Below are positions 17,121 to 24,987 of a stretch of DNA of 64,000 nt, one piece after another. The translations under genes were made by a program, and so were the position numbers. Each line of letters opens with the position of its first letter. The stretch's first letter is position 1. The notes under the pieces are model-generated. The model ran no database searches, was not told the DNA's origin, and worked only from the letters and a program-made list of their open reading frames with translations. The stretch is from assembly GCF_902459685.1 (NCBI RefSeq), contig NZ_CABPSF010000007.1:62001-126000 (forward strand), in the 5' to 3' direction. This DNA comes from Pandoraea iniqua. GTDB lineage: Bacteria > Pseudomonadota > Gammaproteobacteria > Burkholderiales > Burkholderiaceae.

Positions 17121-18680
17121 ATGCCGGACGCCATGCCCGCCGTACCTTCCACGTCTTCCGCTGCCCCAGCGGCTGCCCTCCCGAGCGCCGCCAGCGACGA
17201 CGCCGTCATGTTCGATCTCGCGCCGGTCTCGCTCTGGCTCGAAGACTTCAGCGGCGTGCGGCATCTGTTCGACGAATGGCGGGCACAGGGCGTGACCGAT
17301 TTGCGTGCGCACTTCAAGACCGATCCGGCACACGTGTCGGCGTGCTCGCAGCGCATTCGCGTCGTCAAGGTCAATCGCAAAACGCTCTCGATGTTCAACG
17401 CGCCGTCGCTTGACGCGCTCGTGGCCAACCTGCCGCGCGTGTTTCGCGACGACATGCTCAAGACGCATATCGAAGAGCTCTGCCAGCTTTGGGATGGCCG
17501 CACGCATTTCACCAGCAAGACCGTCAATTACACGCTCGACGGACGGCGTCTGGACGTGCTGCTCAACGGCTCGGTCCTCCCGGGGCATGAAACCACGCTC
17601 GACCGCGTGCTGATTTCGCTCGAAGACGTCACCGAACTCGAACATGCACGCGAGCGCGTGACCATGGGCGAGCAATACGCACGGGGCCTCTTCGAGTACT
17701 CGCCGGTCTCGTTGTGGGTGGAAGATTTCAGCGCGATCAAGTTGCTGCTCGACGACGCACGTGCGCGCGGCATCACCGACTTTCGCACCTTCACCGACGT
17801 GCACCCCGAGTTTGTCGAGCGCTGCATGAACGAGATCCACGTGCTCGACGTGAACCGTCACACGCTCGCGATGTTCGTGGCGACCGACAAAGCCACCCTG
17901 CTCTCGCGTCTGCCGGATGTGTTCCGCGACGACATGCGGCATAACTTCCGCGAGCAGTTGATCGACCTGTGGGAGAACAAACTCTTCCAGCAGCGTGAAG
18001 TCGTGAACTACGCGCTTGATGGCAACGAGATCAACGTCCACCTGCAATTTGCCGTGCTCCCCGGGCACGAGCCGCGCTGGGATCTGGTGCTCGTCGCGCT
18101 CACGGACATCACCGCGCGCAAGAAGGCCGAGTCGTATCTCGAATTCCTCGGCAAGCACGACGTGCTCACCAAGCTGCGCAATCGTTCGTTCTACGTGGAT
18201 GAATTGAACCGTCTGGAGCGCAAGGGTCCGTTCCCGGTGACGGTGATCGTCGCCGATCTGAACGGACTCAAGGCGGTGAACGACCAGCTCGGACACGCCG
18301 CAGGCGACGCGCTGCTGCGCCGTGCGGGCGAAGTGCTCGGCAAATCGGTGGTGGCGCCGCAGATTGCAGCGCGCATTGGCGGCGACGAATTTGCGCTGCT
18401 GCTGCCGTCAACCGATGCGACGGGCGGTGCGGCGATGATGGAGAGCATTCGCCAACTCGTCGAACTCAACAACTCGTTCTATCCGGGCACGCCGCTGTCG
18501 TTCTCGATGGGCATGGCCACGTGCGAGGCCGGTGAGCGCCTCGAAGCCACCGTGCAGAAAGCCGATCTGCTGATGTACGAAGAGAAGCGCAATCACTACG
18601 CGGGCAGTCTGAACGAACGTCGCGTGCTGGACGGCTTGCCCTCCGGCAGCGGACCGGCGGGCGGCGTGGGTGGCGCATAA
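17121..18680 (+). CDS. Diguanylate cyclase with two tandem PAS-like sensor domains
   Basis: A 519-residue soluble protein that should make cyclic di-GMP. Residues about 30-175 and 195-340 are two copies of the same sensor: PVSLWLEDFSGVRHLFDEW in the first and PVSLWVEDFSAIKLLLDDA in the second, each followed by IRVVKVNRKTLSMF or IHVLDVNRHTLAMF, PRVFRDDM or PDVFRDDM, and a GHE motif. The GGDEF domain runs from about 345 (HDVLTKLRNRSFYVDEL); the catalytic GGDEF is at 420-424 in ARIGGDEFALLLP. The RxxD inhibitory site expected five residues before GGDEF is missing (VAPQ there), so product inhibition is probably lost. No membrane segment. The 3' end overlaps the convergent LysR gene by 85 bp. Confidence 0.92.
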   Translation: MPDAMPAVPSTSSAAPAAALPSAASDDAVMFDLAPVSLWLEDFSGVRHLFDEWRAQGVTDLRAHFKTDPAHVSACSQRIRVVKVNRKTLSMFNAPSLDALVANLPRVFRDDMLKTHIEELCQLWDGRTHFTSKTVNYTLDGRRLDVLLNGSVLPGHETTLDRVLISLEDVTELEHARERVTMGEQYARGLFEYSPVSLWVEDFSAIKLLLDDARARGITDFRTFTDVHPEFVERCMNEIHVLDVNRHTLAMFVATDKATLLSRLPDVFRDDMRHNFREQLIDLWENKLFQQREVVNYALDGNEINVHLQFAVLPGHEPRWDLVLVALTDITARKKAESYLEFLGKHDVLTKLRNRSFYVDELNRLERKGPFPVTVIVADLNGLKAVNDQLGHAAGDALLRRAGEVLGKSVVAPQIAARIGGDEFALLLPSTDATGGAAMMESIRQLVELNNSFYPGTPLSFSMGMATCEAGERLEATVQKADLLMYEEKRNHYAGSLNERRVLDGLPSGSGPAGGVGGA

Positions 18681-19720
18681 CTCTGCTGCGTCGCGAGCGG
18701 TTCGCAAATCTGCGCGAGCCAGTCGACGAAGGCGCGCACGCGCGGTGACACGCGCTTTTGCGCCGGGTACGCGACCGAGAGCCGCAACGGCGGTGGCGGA
18801 CACTTCGGCAGCACCGGCACCAGACGTCCCGAGGCAAGATACGGGGCCGCTGCCAGCAGCGTCGGTTGAATCAGACCGAGCCCTTCGAGCCCTGCGGCAA
18901 GATACGCGGCCTCATCACCCACATGAAGTTGTCCGCGCGTGCGCACGCACGTAGCCCGATCGCCGACCATCAACGTCAGATCGCCGCAACGGGCGGTGAC
19001 CAGTGCAGGAGGCGGCGACGATGTGACAAGCGTCGAACCGAGCGCAGGCAGCGCGTCATTCGCCGCCGAGGCCGAGTGCGGCGCCTGCCCTGCCGAAGCC
19101 TGCACTGAAGCCGACGACAGCGACTCCGCAGGCGCCGTCAGCCACTTCACCGAGGTGTGTGCGGTCAGCGCTTCGAGATCGTCGGGCACGCCATGCGTTT
19201 CAAGGTAGCGGCGGCTTGCACACGTCACGCGCGGTAAGTCCCCCAGATGCCGCGCCACCAGCCGCGAATCGGGCAACTCGCCCAGCACCACCCCGCACTC
19301 CACACCATCGCCACGCCAGTCGCCGTGCGCGGGTGTCGCATCGATGGCGATTTCGAGCCCGGGATAGCGCGCCTGAAACTCGGCCATCGCCGGCATCACC
19401 ACTTCACGCGCGATGACCGGCGGCAGCACGACAGCAAGGCGTCCGCGCAACTGCACTTCGGCACCGAACAGCCCCGCCTCCACCTCTTCGATGTCGGCGA
19501 GAATCGCCGCACACCGCTCGTAGTAGACGGCGCCTTCGATGGTAAGTGCGACACGCCGCGTCGAGCGCGTGAAGAGTGCCACGCCGAACCAGCGTTCCAG
19601 ATGCTGCACCTGAGTCGTCGCCGTGGCGCGCGGCAGATCGAGCGAGGCCGCTGCTTTGGTGAAACTGCCGACGTCGGCCACACGCACGAACGTGCGCATG
19701 GCGGTGATCCGATCGATCAT
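18596..19720 (-). CDS. LysR-family regulator with a Ser/Ala-rich insertion
   Basis: A 374-residue LysR-type regulator, about 70 longer than usual. The helix-turn-helix is at residues 5-62 (MRTFVRVADVGSFTKAAASL, RATATTQVQHLERWFG). The effector domain starts near GRLAVVLPPVIAREVV. Between its two lobes, about residues 205-250, lies a low-complexity Ser/Ala/Pro insertion (SLSSASVQASAGQAPHSASA), probably a surface loop. The C-terminal 35 residues are also Pro/Ser-rich. The start is MIDRITAM at 19720; it is 8 bp downstream of the MFS gene stop and likely in the same transcript. It resembles the LysR subgroup with Met-Arg-Thr-Phe starts that often control adjacent transporters or dehydrogenases. 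Confidence 0.85.
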   Translation of the reverse strand: MIDRITAMRTFVRVADVGSFTKAAASLDLPRATATTQVQHLERWFGVALFTRSTRRVALTIEGAVYYERCAAILADIEEVEAGLFGAEVQLRGRLAVVLPPVIAREVVMPAMAEFQARYPGLEIAIDATPAHGDWRGDGVECGVVLGELPDSRLVARHLGDLPRVTCASRRYLETHGVPDDLEALTAHTSVKWLTAPAESLSSASVQASAGQAPHSASAANDALPALGSTLVTSSPPPALVTARCGDLTLMVGDRATCVRTRGQLHVGDEAAYLAAGLEGLGLIQPTLLAAAPYLASGRLVPVLPKCPPPPLRLSVAYPAQKRVSPRVRAFVDWLAQICEPLATQQSYAPPTPPAGPLPEGKPSSTRRSFRLPA

Positions 19721-19728
19721 GATGTCTC

Positions 19729-21222
19729 CTACTGCTGCTCGGAATGCTCTGAAAGGGGCACCGCAGGCGCTGCCACACGGCCACGCAACGCCAGCACGGC
19801 GGCCGCCGCCGGTGCCAGCGCAAATACGGCGAACAACCAGACCGACGCACGCTGCACGTCGGCGTATTGCCCATCGGCCAGACCGGCCAAGTTCGCGACA
19901 AGCCCTGCCAATGCGGAGCCAAGCGCCATCGAATACAACTGCACGGTGGTGATCGAGGCCGACGCCAGATGCGCCTCGCCCGGACGCGCCGCCGTCATCA
20001 CTCGCGTGAGCAGATGCGGCCAGCCCATGCCGACACCGACGCCGACCGCAAACAACGCGACACAGAGCGACGTGACGCCCGTCGCGGTTTCGAACAGTGC
20101 GGCCTGCGGCAACAACCAAGCGAGTGCGAGCATGCCGAGCGTGACGATCACCGGCCCCAGCCGCACGCGCTGTTCAGCCGCCTTACCGTGGCGTCCTGCA
20201 CTCGTCATCGAGCCGATCGACCAGCCTGCCGCCATAAGCGCGGCCAGATAACCAGCGGCAAACGGCGTCTGGCCATGCAGGGTTTGCAGGAAATACGGGA
20301 TATAGATTTCGCTCGTCGTCGCGATGCCGAGCAGGCTCATCGCCGCGTACAGCGCGCCAAGCCGCGTGCGCATCGAGTACGCCCCGGTCGGCAGCAGACG
20401 CGGCACCGCATGGCGGGCGCTGCGCTCACGCTGGGCAAGCCACCACGCCAGCACCAGACCGACGATCACCCACGCGGCGGCCATCAGATGCGAGCTGACC
20501 ACGGCGGCCAACGAAATCGCCACGACCGACGCCGATAGCAGCATCACTTTGAACCAAGGCAACGCATGGTTTTCATCGGCTTGCGTTGCCTCTGCACTCC
20601 CCGACGCTTGCGATGCACGCCCGGCCGGCACCTGCGCACGAATGATCAGCGCGAGCCCGACCACCACTGGCAACAGCGACCAGAACGCCCAGCGCCAATG
20701 GCCGAATTGCGCGAACACTCCGCCCACAGCAGGCCCGCACAACGTGGCCACGCCCCACATGCCCGAGACCAGTCCCATCGCCCGCGACCACAACGGCGGC
20801 GCGAACACCACGCGAATCAGCGCATAACTGAGCGAGAGCAGAATGCCGCCGCCGAAGCCCTGCAACGTGCGCCCGGCCAGCATCCACGCCATCGTGGGCG
20901 CTGCTGCGCAAACGATCGTGCCCGCGCTGAAACCGATCAGGGCCGCGACGTACGCCGTGCGCGGCCCGAGTGACGTGAAGAGTTTCGACGCGAACACCGA
21001 CCCGAGAATCGACGCCACGACGAACAACGTGGTGTTCCACGAATAGAGATCCAGACCACCGATTTCGCGCACGATCGACGGCAATACCGTCGTCGCGACA
21101 TACACATTGGTGGCGTGCAGTGCCACACCACCCGCCAGCGCCAGCGATCGCCAGCCGTTGTTGCCGGTCAACAGATCGCGCCATCCCGGCGCCGCAGCAT
21201 TTGTCGTCGTTGTTGTTGTCAT
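19729..21222 (-). CDS. MFS drug/metabolite exporter (DHA2-like)
   Basis: A 497-residue inner-membrane protein with about 12-14 hydrophobic helices. The start is MTTTTTTNAA at 21222, right of a run of ACA/ACG codons; an in-frame ATG 12 codons upstream is possible. MFS features include NVYVATTVLPSIVREIGG in helix 1, ASKLFTSLGPRTAYVAAL (loop 2-3 motif A-like) and AGRTLQGFGGGILLSLSYALI (motif C-like, drug:H+ antiporters). It is divergent from a SufR-like Cys-rich regulator and followed by a LysR gene 8 bp on. Substrate unknown; exporter direction is inferred from family and regulator layout. Confidence 0.85.
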   Translation of the reverse strand: MTTTTTTNAAAPGWRDLLTGNNGWRSLALAGGVALHATNVYVATTVLPSIVREIGGLDLYSWNTTLFVVASILGSVFASKLFTSLGPRTAYVAALIGFSAGTIVCAAAPTMAWMLAGRTLQGFGGGILLSLSYALIRVVFAPPLWSRAMGLVSGMWGVATLCGPAVGGVFAQFGHWRWAFWSLLPVVVGLALIIRAQVPAGRASQASGSAEATQADENHALPWFKVMLLSASVVAISLAAVVSSHLMAAAWVIVGLVLAWWLAQRERSARHAVPRLLPTGAYSMRTRLGALYAAMSLLGIATTSEIYIPYFLQTLHGQTPFAAGYLAALMAAGWSIGSMTSAGRHGKAAEQRVRLGPVIVTLGMLALAWLLPQAALFETATGVTSLCVALFAVGVGVGMGWPHLLTRVMTAARPGEAHLASASITTVQLYSMALGSALAGLVANLAGLADGQYADVQRASVWLFAVFALAPAAAAVLALRGRVAAPAVPLSEHSEQQ

Positions 21223-21266
21223 GGATGGACAGTCGACCGCAGGCCGACTAATATGCAAGATAATTC

Positions 21267-21318
21267 TTGGATATTACATGCGGCACAATGAATTACCCAA
21301 ATAACCACTTGGATAATA
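21267..21318. promoter_or_regulatory. Three TTGGRTAWT half-sites at the SufR-like regulator start
   Basis: TTGGATATT at 21267 (plus), TTGGGTAAT read on the minus strand at 21293-21301, and TTGGATAAT at 21309 (plus). The last two form an inverted pair, ATTACCCAA-N7-TTGGATAAT. They overlap the regulator start codon, so binding could shut down its own synthesis and act on the divergent MFS promoter. Confidence 0.5.
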
Positions 21319-21953
21319 GGGCAACGGTTCCGAATGCCGCACACGAGCGTGTGTTGCATTGGCTCAAGACACAGGGACCGGCGTCGACGGCAGAGGTCGC
21401 GTCCGGGCTGGGCATCACGGCGGAAGCGGCGCGTCAACAGGTGCAGAAGCTGGTGGCCGACGGTCTGGTCGTGGGCGAGACGATGCCGTCACGTGGTGCC
21501 GGGCGCCCGCGTCAGGCGTGGATGCTCACCGGCGCCGGTCACAACCGTTTTCCCGATGCCCACTCCCATCTCACGATTCAATTGATCGGCTCGATCAAGC
21601 AGCTCTTCGGCGACGAAGGGCTGCATCGCCTGATCTCGCAGCGTGCGGCCGAAACGCGGGCGCAGTACAAGCACGCGGTCGATCCGCTGCCGACGCTGCC
21701 GCAACGGCTGACGCGGCTCGCTGAGATTCGGTCGGCAGAGGGCTATATGGCGCGTGTCGAGCGCGATGGCGACGACTGGCTGCTGATCGAAGATCACTGC
21801 CCGATCTGCGCCGCCGCCAAGACGTGTCAGGGCTTTTGCAGCACCGAGCTGGAGTTGTTTCAGGAGTTGGTGGGCGCGCGCGGCACCGTCACGCGCGAAA
21901 CGCATATTCTCGCGGGCGGGCAACGCTGCACGTATCGCGTTCGGACGAACTGA
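21288..21953 (+). CDS. SufR-like winged-helix regulator with conserved cysteines (possible Fe-S sensor)
   Basis: A 221-residue regulator. The winged helix is at about residues 18-75 (ERVLHWLKTQGPASTAEVASGLGITAEAARQQVQKL in pieces, then a GAGRPRQAW wing). The C-terminal part carries C171 and C174 (HCPIC), C180 and C184 (TCQGFC) and C214 (GQRCTYRV). C171, C184 and C214 fit the positions where SufR-family repressors hold a labile Fe-S cluster; C174 and C180 are extra. The likely role is a redox- or iron-responsive repressor. It is divergent from the MFS exporter, with AT-rich half-sites at its own start. The start is taken as ATG at 21288; a TTG at 21267 is an alternative. No suf genes are nearby. 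Confidence 0.8.
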   Translation: MNYPNNHLDNRATVPNAAHERVLHWLKTQGPASTAEVASGLGITAEAARQQVQKLVADGLVVGETMPSRGAGRPRQAWMLTGAGHNRFPDAHSHLTIQLIGSIKQLFGDEGLHRLISQRAAETRAQYKHAVDPLPTLPQRLTRLAEIRSAEGYMARVERDGDDWLLIEDHCPICAAAKTCQGFCSTELELFQELVGARGTVTRETHILAGGQRCTYRVRTN

Positions 21954-22020
21954 GCGGCGGGTGATCAGGCCGACGAGGCCTGATGCGAAAACTGATGCGA
22001 GACCCGAGGATTACGTAGAT

Positions 22021-22338
22021 TCAGCGCGGCTGAAACGCAATCAGGCCCATGCCCAGCAGTGCCACCGCCACGCCCGCCAGATCCCACGGGGTGGGGCGCA
22101 TACCGTCGACGGCCCACAACCAGACGATCGCAACGGAGATGTACACGCCGCCATACGCCGCGTAAACACGCCCGGCCGCGGCCGGATGCAACGTAAGCAA
22201 CCACGCGAACAGCGCGAGCGCCAGCGCGCCGGGCACCAGCAGCCATGCACTGCGATCCTGTCGCAGCCACAGCCACGGCAGATAGCAGCCCACGATTTCC
22301 GCCACCGCCGTGACGACATAAAGCAGAAAGGTTTTCAT
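22021..22338 (-). CDS. YnfA/UPF0060-family small membrane protein
   Basis: A 105-residue protein with four hydrophobic helices: [63 protein letters not shown], and [18 protein letters not shown]. The motifs [25 protein letters not shown] and [11 protein letters not shown] are diagnostic of YnfA. These proteins are SMR-like and have been linked to drug or cation efflux in enterobacteria. Monocistronic, convergent with the SufR-like gene. Confidence 0.93.
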   Translation of the reverse strand: MKTFLLYVVTAVAEIVGCYLPWLWLRQDRSAWLLVPGALALALFAWLLTLHPAAAGRVYAAYGGVYISVAIVWLWAVDGMRPTPWDLAGVAVALLGMGLIAFQPR

Positions 22339-22443
22339 GGTGCGATTATGCCCAGAACCCCTGCCACGTCCGGCAAAGGCCTACATCGCGTGCGTCAATG
22401 CATCGATTGATGGCCTACAATGCCGCGTTCACCGGAGAAGGTC

Positions 22444-22656
22444 ATGGAATCATTGGAATCGCGCATCGTCGAACTCGAAGTCAAGACGGCGTTTCAGGAA
22501 GACCTGATCGAGACGCTCAACGAGATCGTCACGCGTCAGGAGCGGCAGATCGATCTGCTGCAAAAGCAATTCAGCGCGCTGTATCAACAAATGCTGTCGC
22601 AGGGTCAGGGTGGCAACGACAGCAATCCGCGCCACGAAATCCCCCCGCACTATTGA
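22444..22656 (+). CDS. slyX: SlyX family protein
   Basis: A 70-residue protein. The ATG at 22444 is preceded by GGAGAAGG. It is almost entirely a coiled coil (MESLESRIVELEVKTAFQED, ETLNEIVTRQERQIDLLQKQ) and ends with the conserved HEIPPHY. SlyX proteins are widespread in Gammaproteobacteria and Betaproteobacteria with no settled function. Near, but not overlapping, the next gene. Confidence 0.92.
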   Translation: MESLESRIVELEVKTAFQEDLIETLNEIVTRQERQIDLLQKQFSALYQQMLSQGQGGNDSNPRHEIPPHY

Positions 22657-22783
22657 TGGCATCGGGCACGCGGCGCGTCCATTCCGAACGAATCGGCGCC
22701 AACGCAGTCCCAGCACCATCGACGGTTTGCGCACGGACCTCCCGTGCGATCACGTCTCCCGAGGCCTCCCGGCCTATCGCGAT

Positions 22784-23440
22784 ATGACTTCACGCCGTAG
22801 CTTGCCCCGCATTTCCCCGGCCGATGTAGGCCGCATCGCCCGCGTCACCGACGAGCGCGCCGCGCCGTCACGCCGCGACATGCTGCGTCTCGCCGCTGCC
22901 GGCGCACTGGGTCTCGTGCTCGTGCCTGTCGTACGTCCGGCCCACGCCGCGTACAACATCTGGACCGGGGAATACACGATGACGCGTCAGGAAATCGAGA
23001 GCGCGGTCGACAAGCGCTTTCCGACGACGCTGCGTTACGGCCAGTTGCTTTCGGTGGAGTTGACGCATCCGCAGCTCGCCTTCAATCCGCAGGCCAATCG
23101 CGTGAACACACAGGTCGATGCGCAGGTCGCAAACGTGCTGATCGGCGGGCAGCCGCTCAAAGGCGTGATCGCGATGTCGAGTGCGCTCAAATACGATCCG
23201 GTCAAACGGGCGGTCGTGCTCGACAATCCGAGCGTCGAACGCGTGGATGTCGACGGCATGCCCCCCGCCTATGGCCAGCAACTGAGCGCCGTGGGCGGCA
23301 CCGTCGCCCAGCAGGTGCTCAACCAATACGCGATCTACACGTTCAAGCCGGAACAACTGCGCTACGGCGGACGCGACGTCGAACCCGGCGCGATCACCGT
23401 GCTGCCCGACGGCATCAAGGTCGAGGTCAAGACGAAGTAG
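22784..23440 (+). CDS. Exported DUF1439 protein
   Basis: A 218-residue protein. ATG at 22784 (MTSRRSLPR) was chosen; the first 30 residues form a long n-region before SRRDMLRLAAAGALGLVLVP, a twin-arginine-like signal with cleavage near AHAA. The mature part is DUF1439, the YceB-like periplasmic lipid-binding-type fold: TMTRQEIESAVDKRFPTTLRYG, then ALKYDPVKRAVVLDNPSVERV. Family members bind hydrophobic ligands; the cellular role is unknown. No lipobox here, unlike E. coli YceB, so it is likely soluble in the periplasm. A strong terminator follows at 30 bp. Confidence 0.82.
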   Translation: MTSRRSLPRISPADVGRIARVTDERAAPSRRDMLRLAAAGALGLVLVPVVRPAHAAYNIWTGEYTMTRQEIESAVDKRFPTTLRYGQLLSVELTHPQLAFNPQANRVNTQVDAQVANVLIGGQPLKGVIAMSSALKYDPVKRAVVLDNPSVERVDVDGMPPAYGQQLSAVGGTVAQQVLNQYAIYTFKPEQLRYGGRDVEPGAITVLPDGIKVEVKTK

Positions 23441-23470
23441 CCGAAGCGACGCGATGCGATCTGCAAAATG

Positions 23471-23509
23471 AAAAAGGGCTGAGTTGCCGTATGGCGCTCA
23501 GCCCTTTTT
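23471..23509. terminator. Bidirectional terminator between DUF1439 and ohr
   Basis: AAAAAGGGCTGAG (23471-23483) and its exact complement CTCAGCCCTTTTT (23497-23509) with a 13-base loop. T-runs on both strands serve the two convergent genes. Confidence 0.88.
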
Positions 23510-23585
23510 GCATCGCTGCCGATGCATCAGCCTCAATGAATCTACGTCAAAGCATCGACATCGGCGAATCGGCGCAGCGTCCTGC

Positions 23586-24011
23586 TCAGACCACCGTCAG
23601 CGTCACGTCGATGTTGCCGCGCGTCGCGTTCGAATACGGGCACACGATGTGGGCCTTTTGCACCAACGCTTCGACCACGGCACGATCCAGACCCGGCACG
23701 CTGATCTTCAGTTCGGCCTGAATGCCGAAGCCCGTCGGGATCTGGCCGATACCGACGCTGCCGTCGATCTTCGTTTCCGCCGGCAGTGCGACCTTTTCCT
23801 TGCCGGCGACAAACTTCAGCGCGCCCAGAAAGCAAGCCGAGTAACCGGCGGCGAACAGTTGTTCCGGGTTGGTACCGCCCACGCCCGGGCCGCCCATTTC
23901 CTTAGGCACCACCAACTTCACATCAAGCACGCCGTCCGACGAGACGGCGCGGCCGTCACGGCCTCCGGTAGCGGTGGCATGGGCGGTGTACAGCACTTTT
24001 TCGATCGACAT
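23586..24011 (-). CDS. ohr: Organic hydroperoxide resistance protein (Ohr, OsmC family)
   Basis: A 141-residue thiol peroxidase that reduces organic and lipid hydroperoxides, using lipoyl groups as reductant. Key residues match Ohr exactly: R18, E50, peroxidatic C60 ([10 protein letters not shown]) and resolving C124 ([13 protein letters not shown]). The start has an AGGAG Shine-Dalgarno. Regulation looks unusual: about 117 bp upstream is a 24-bp operator almost identical to the one in front of the neighbouring TetR gene, and no MarR-type OhrR is adjacent. A second dyad lies nearer the gene at 24096-24113. Confidence 0.95.
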   Translation of the reverse strand: MSIEKVLYTAHATATGGRDGRAVSSDGVLDVKLVVPKEMGGPGVGGTNPEQLFAAGYSACFLGALKFVAGKEKVALPAETKIDGSVGIGQIPTGFGIQAELKISVPGLDRAVVEALVQKAHIVCPYSNATRGNIDVTLTVV

Positions 24012-24095
24012 GACGAACTCCTGGTAAGTGGAAAAACGATCTTAATGCACCTGCCTGACGATAACCGTGACGCTAACCGATTTCACGCGTCCCGT

Positions 24096-24113
24096 TTGTC
24101 TGGCTTTAGACAA
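24096..24113. promoter_or_regulatory. Dyad TTGTCT-N6-AGACAA upstream of ohr
   Basis: Perfect 6-bp arms around GGCTTT, 85 bp before the ohr start and between the gene and the shared TetR operator. A second regulator or the promoter region is possible. Confidence 0.4.
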
Positions 24114-24127
24114 CAACCTCATATTTA

Positions 24128-24151
24128 TTTATCTACTCATAGATAGATAAA
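24128..24151. promoter_or_regulatory. TetR-type operator upstream of ohr
   Basis: A 24-bp AT-rich palindrome: arm TTTATCTA, centre CTCATAGA, arm TAGATAAA. It matches the site at 24809-24832 at 21 of 24 bases. Two near-identical sites, one before ohr and one before the TetR gene, strongly suggest a shared repressor. Confidence 0.75.
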
Positions 24152-24214
24152 TGAATTCAAATAAACGGGAGTCTCGCTCCCGTGTTCCTTCAAATCTGCC
24201 GTGCGCTCACGCGC

Positions 24215-24799
24215 TCATGCGATCGCGCACACCGACGTCACCACATCGCCGAGCCGCGACGGCGACCGGAAGAGCCGCGATGCCATCACGCTGCCCTGAA
24301 ACCCCGCGAACAGCGCTCGTGCCGCCGCTTCCGGTGAGGACGTCAACTTCAGCGATCCATCCGCCACGCCATCTGCCAGCACCCGTGCCAGCCAAGCCTC
24401 GTGGTACGCGAAGAACTTCTGTACGGCTTCGCGCACCGGCTCGGGCAGCGTTTCGATGTCTGCCGCGAGCATGCCGCACAAGCAGATGCGGTGTCCGTCG
24501 GCAGCAATACGGCCAAACGCTTCGGCATACAGCAACAACTTCTGAGCCGCCGGCAATGCCTCATCGATGCTTGCCAGCCCTGTACTGATCGACTCGTCAT
24601 AAGCCTTCACCGCTTCGAGCGCCAGATCTTCTTTGGCGGGGAAGTAGTAATGGATGCTCGACGTCTTCACACCGACCCGCTCCGACAGATCCCGATAGCT
24701 GAAGCCGTTGTAGCCTCGCGTCATCAGAAACGTCTGCGCTTGCTCCAGCAGTTGTTCCCTGACGGTGGGGGTTCCCGGCGATGTCGTTGTGCGATTCAT
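24215..24799 (-). CDS. TetR-family repressor, probable regulator of itself and ohr
   Basis: A 194-residue regulator. The start is MNRTTTSPGT at 24799; upstream in-frame codons run through the operator and were not used. The helix-turn-helix is at about residues 14-60 (REQLLEQAQTFLMTRGYNGF, YRDLSERVGVKTSSIHYYFP). The ligand domain contains HRICLCGMLAADIETLP, with two Cys in LCG context; this Cys-Gly-Met-Leu-Ala block is common in TetR proteins that sense electrophiles or oxidants. Operators with 21 of 24 identity lie 10 bp before its own start and upstream of ohr. So it likely senses peroxide-derived or electrophilic stress through cysteine (inference). Confidence 0.88.
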   Translation of the reverse strand: MNRTTTSPGTPTVREQLLEQAQTFLMTRGYNGFSYRDLSERVGVKTSSIHYYFPAKEDLALEAVKAYDESISTGLASIDEALPAAQKLLLYAEAFGRIAADGHRICLCGMLAADIETLPEPVREAVQKFFAYHEAWLARVLADGVADGSLKLTSSPEAAARALFAGFQGSVMASRLFRSPSRLGDVVTSVCAIA

Positions 24800-24808
24800 G
24801 TAGCGAAG

Positions 24809-24832
24809 TTTATCTACTGGTAGATAGATAAG
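24809..24832. promoter_or_regulatory. TetR-type operator before the TetR gene
   Basis: Arm TTTATCTA, centre CTGGTAGA, arm TAGATAAG, ending 10 bp before the TetR start codon on the minus strand. Partner of the site at 24128-24151. Autoregulation is expected. Confidence 0.75.
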
Positions 24833-24987
24833 CAAGATGTTTTTCGGCCGACCTCGATTGTTTCTTTCAATCAGGGCGATAGTTGGCATCGCCGACACCT
24901 GCCCGGCCAAAAGAAAACAGCGGCCCGAAAGCCGCTGTCTGGTCTGGCAAGGCTTGCCGACCGGGCCACTGCGGCCCGGCGCGTCGA

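Noticed and set aside
16848-18296. A 482-codon minus-strand frame opposite the diguanylate cyclase
   Set aside because: Antisense shadow; the cyclase carries GGDEF and duplicated sensors.
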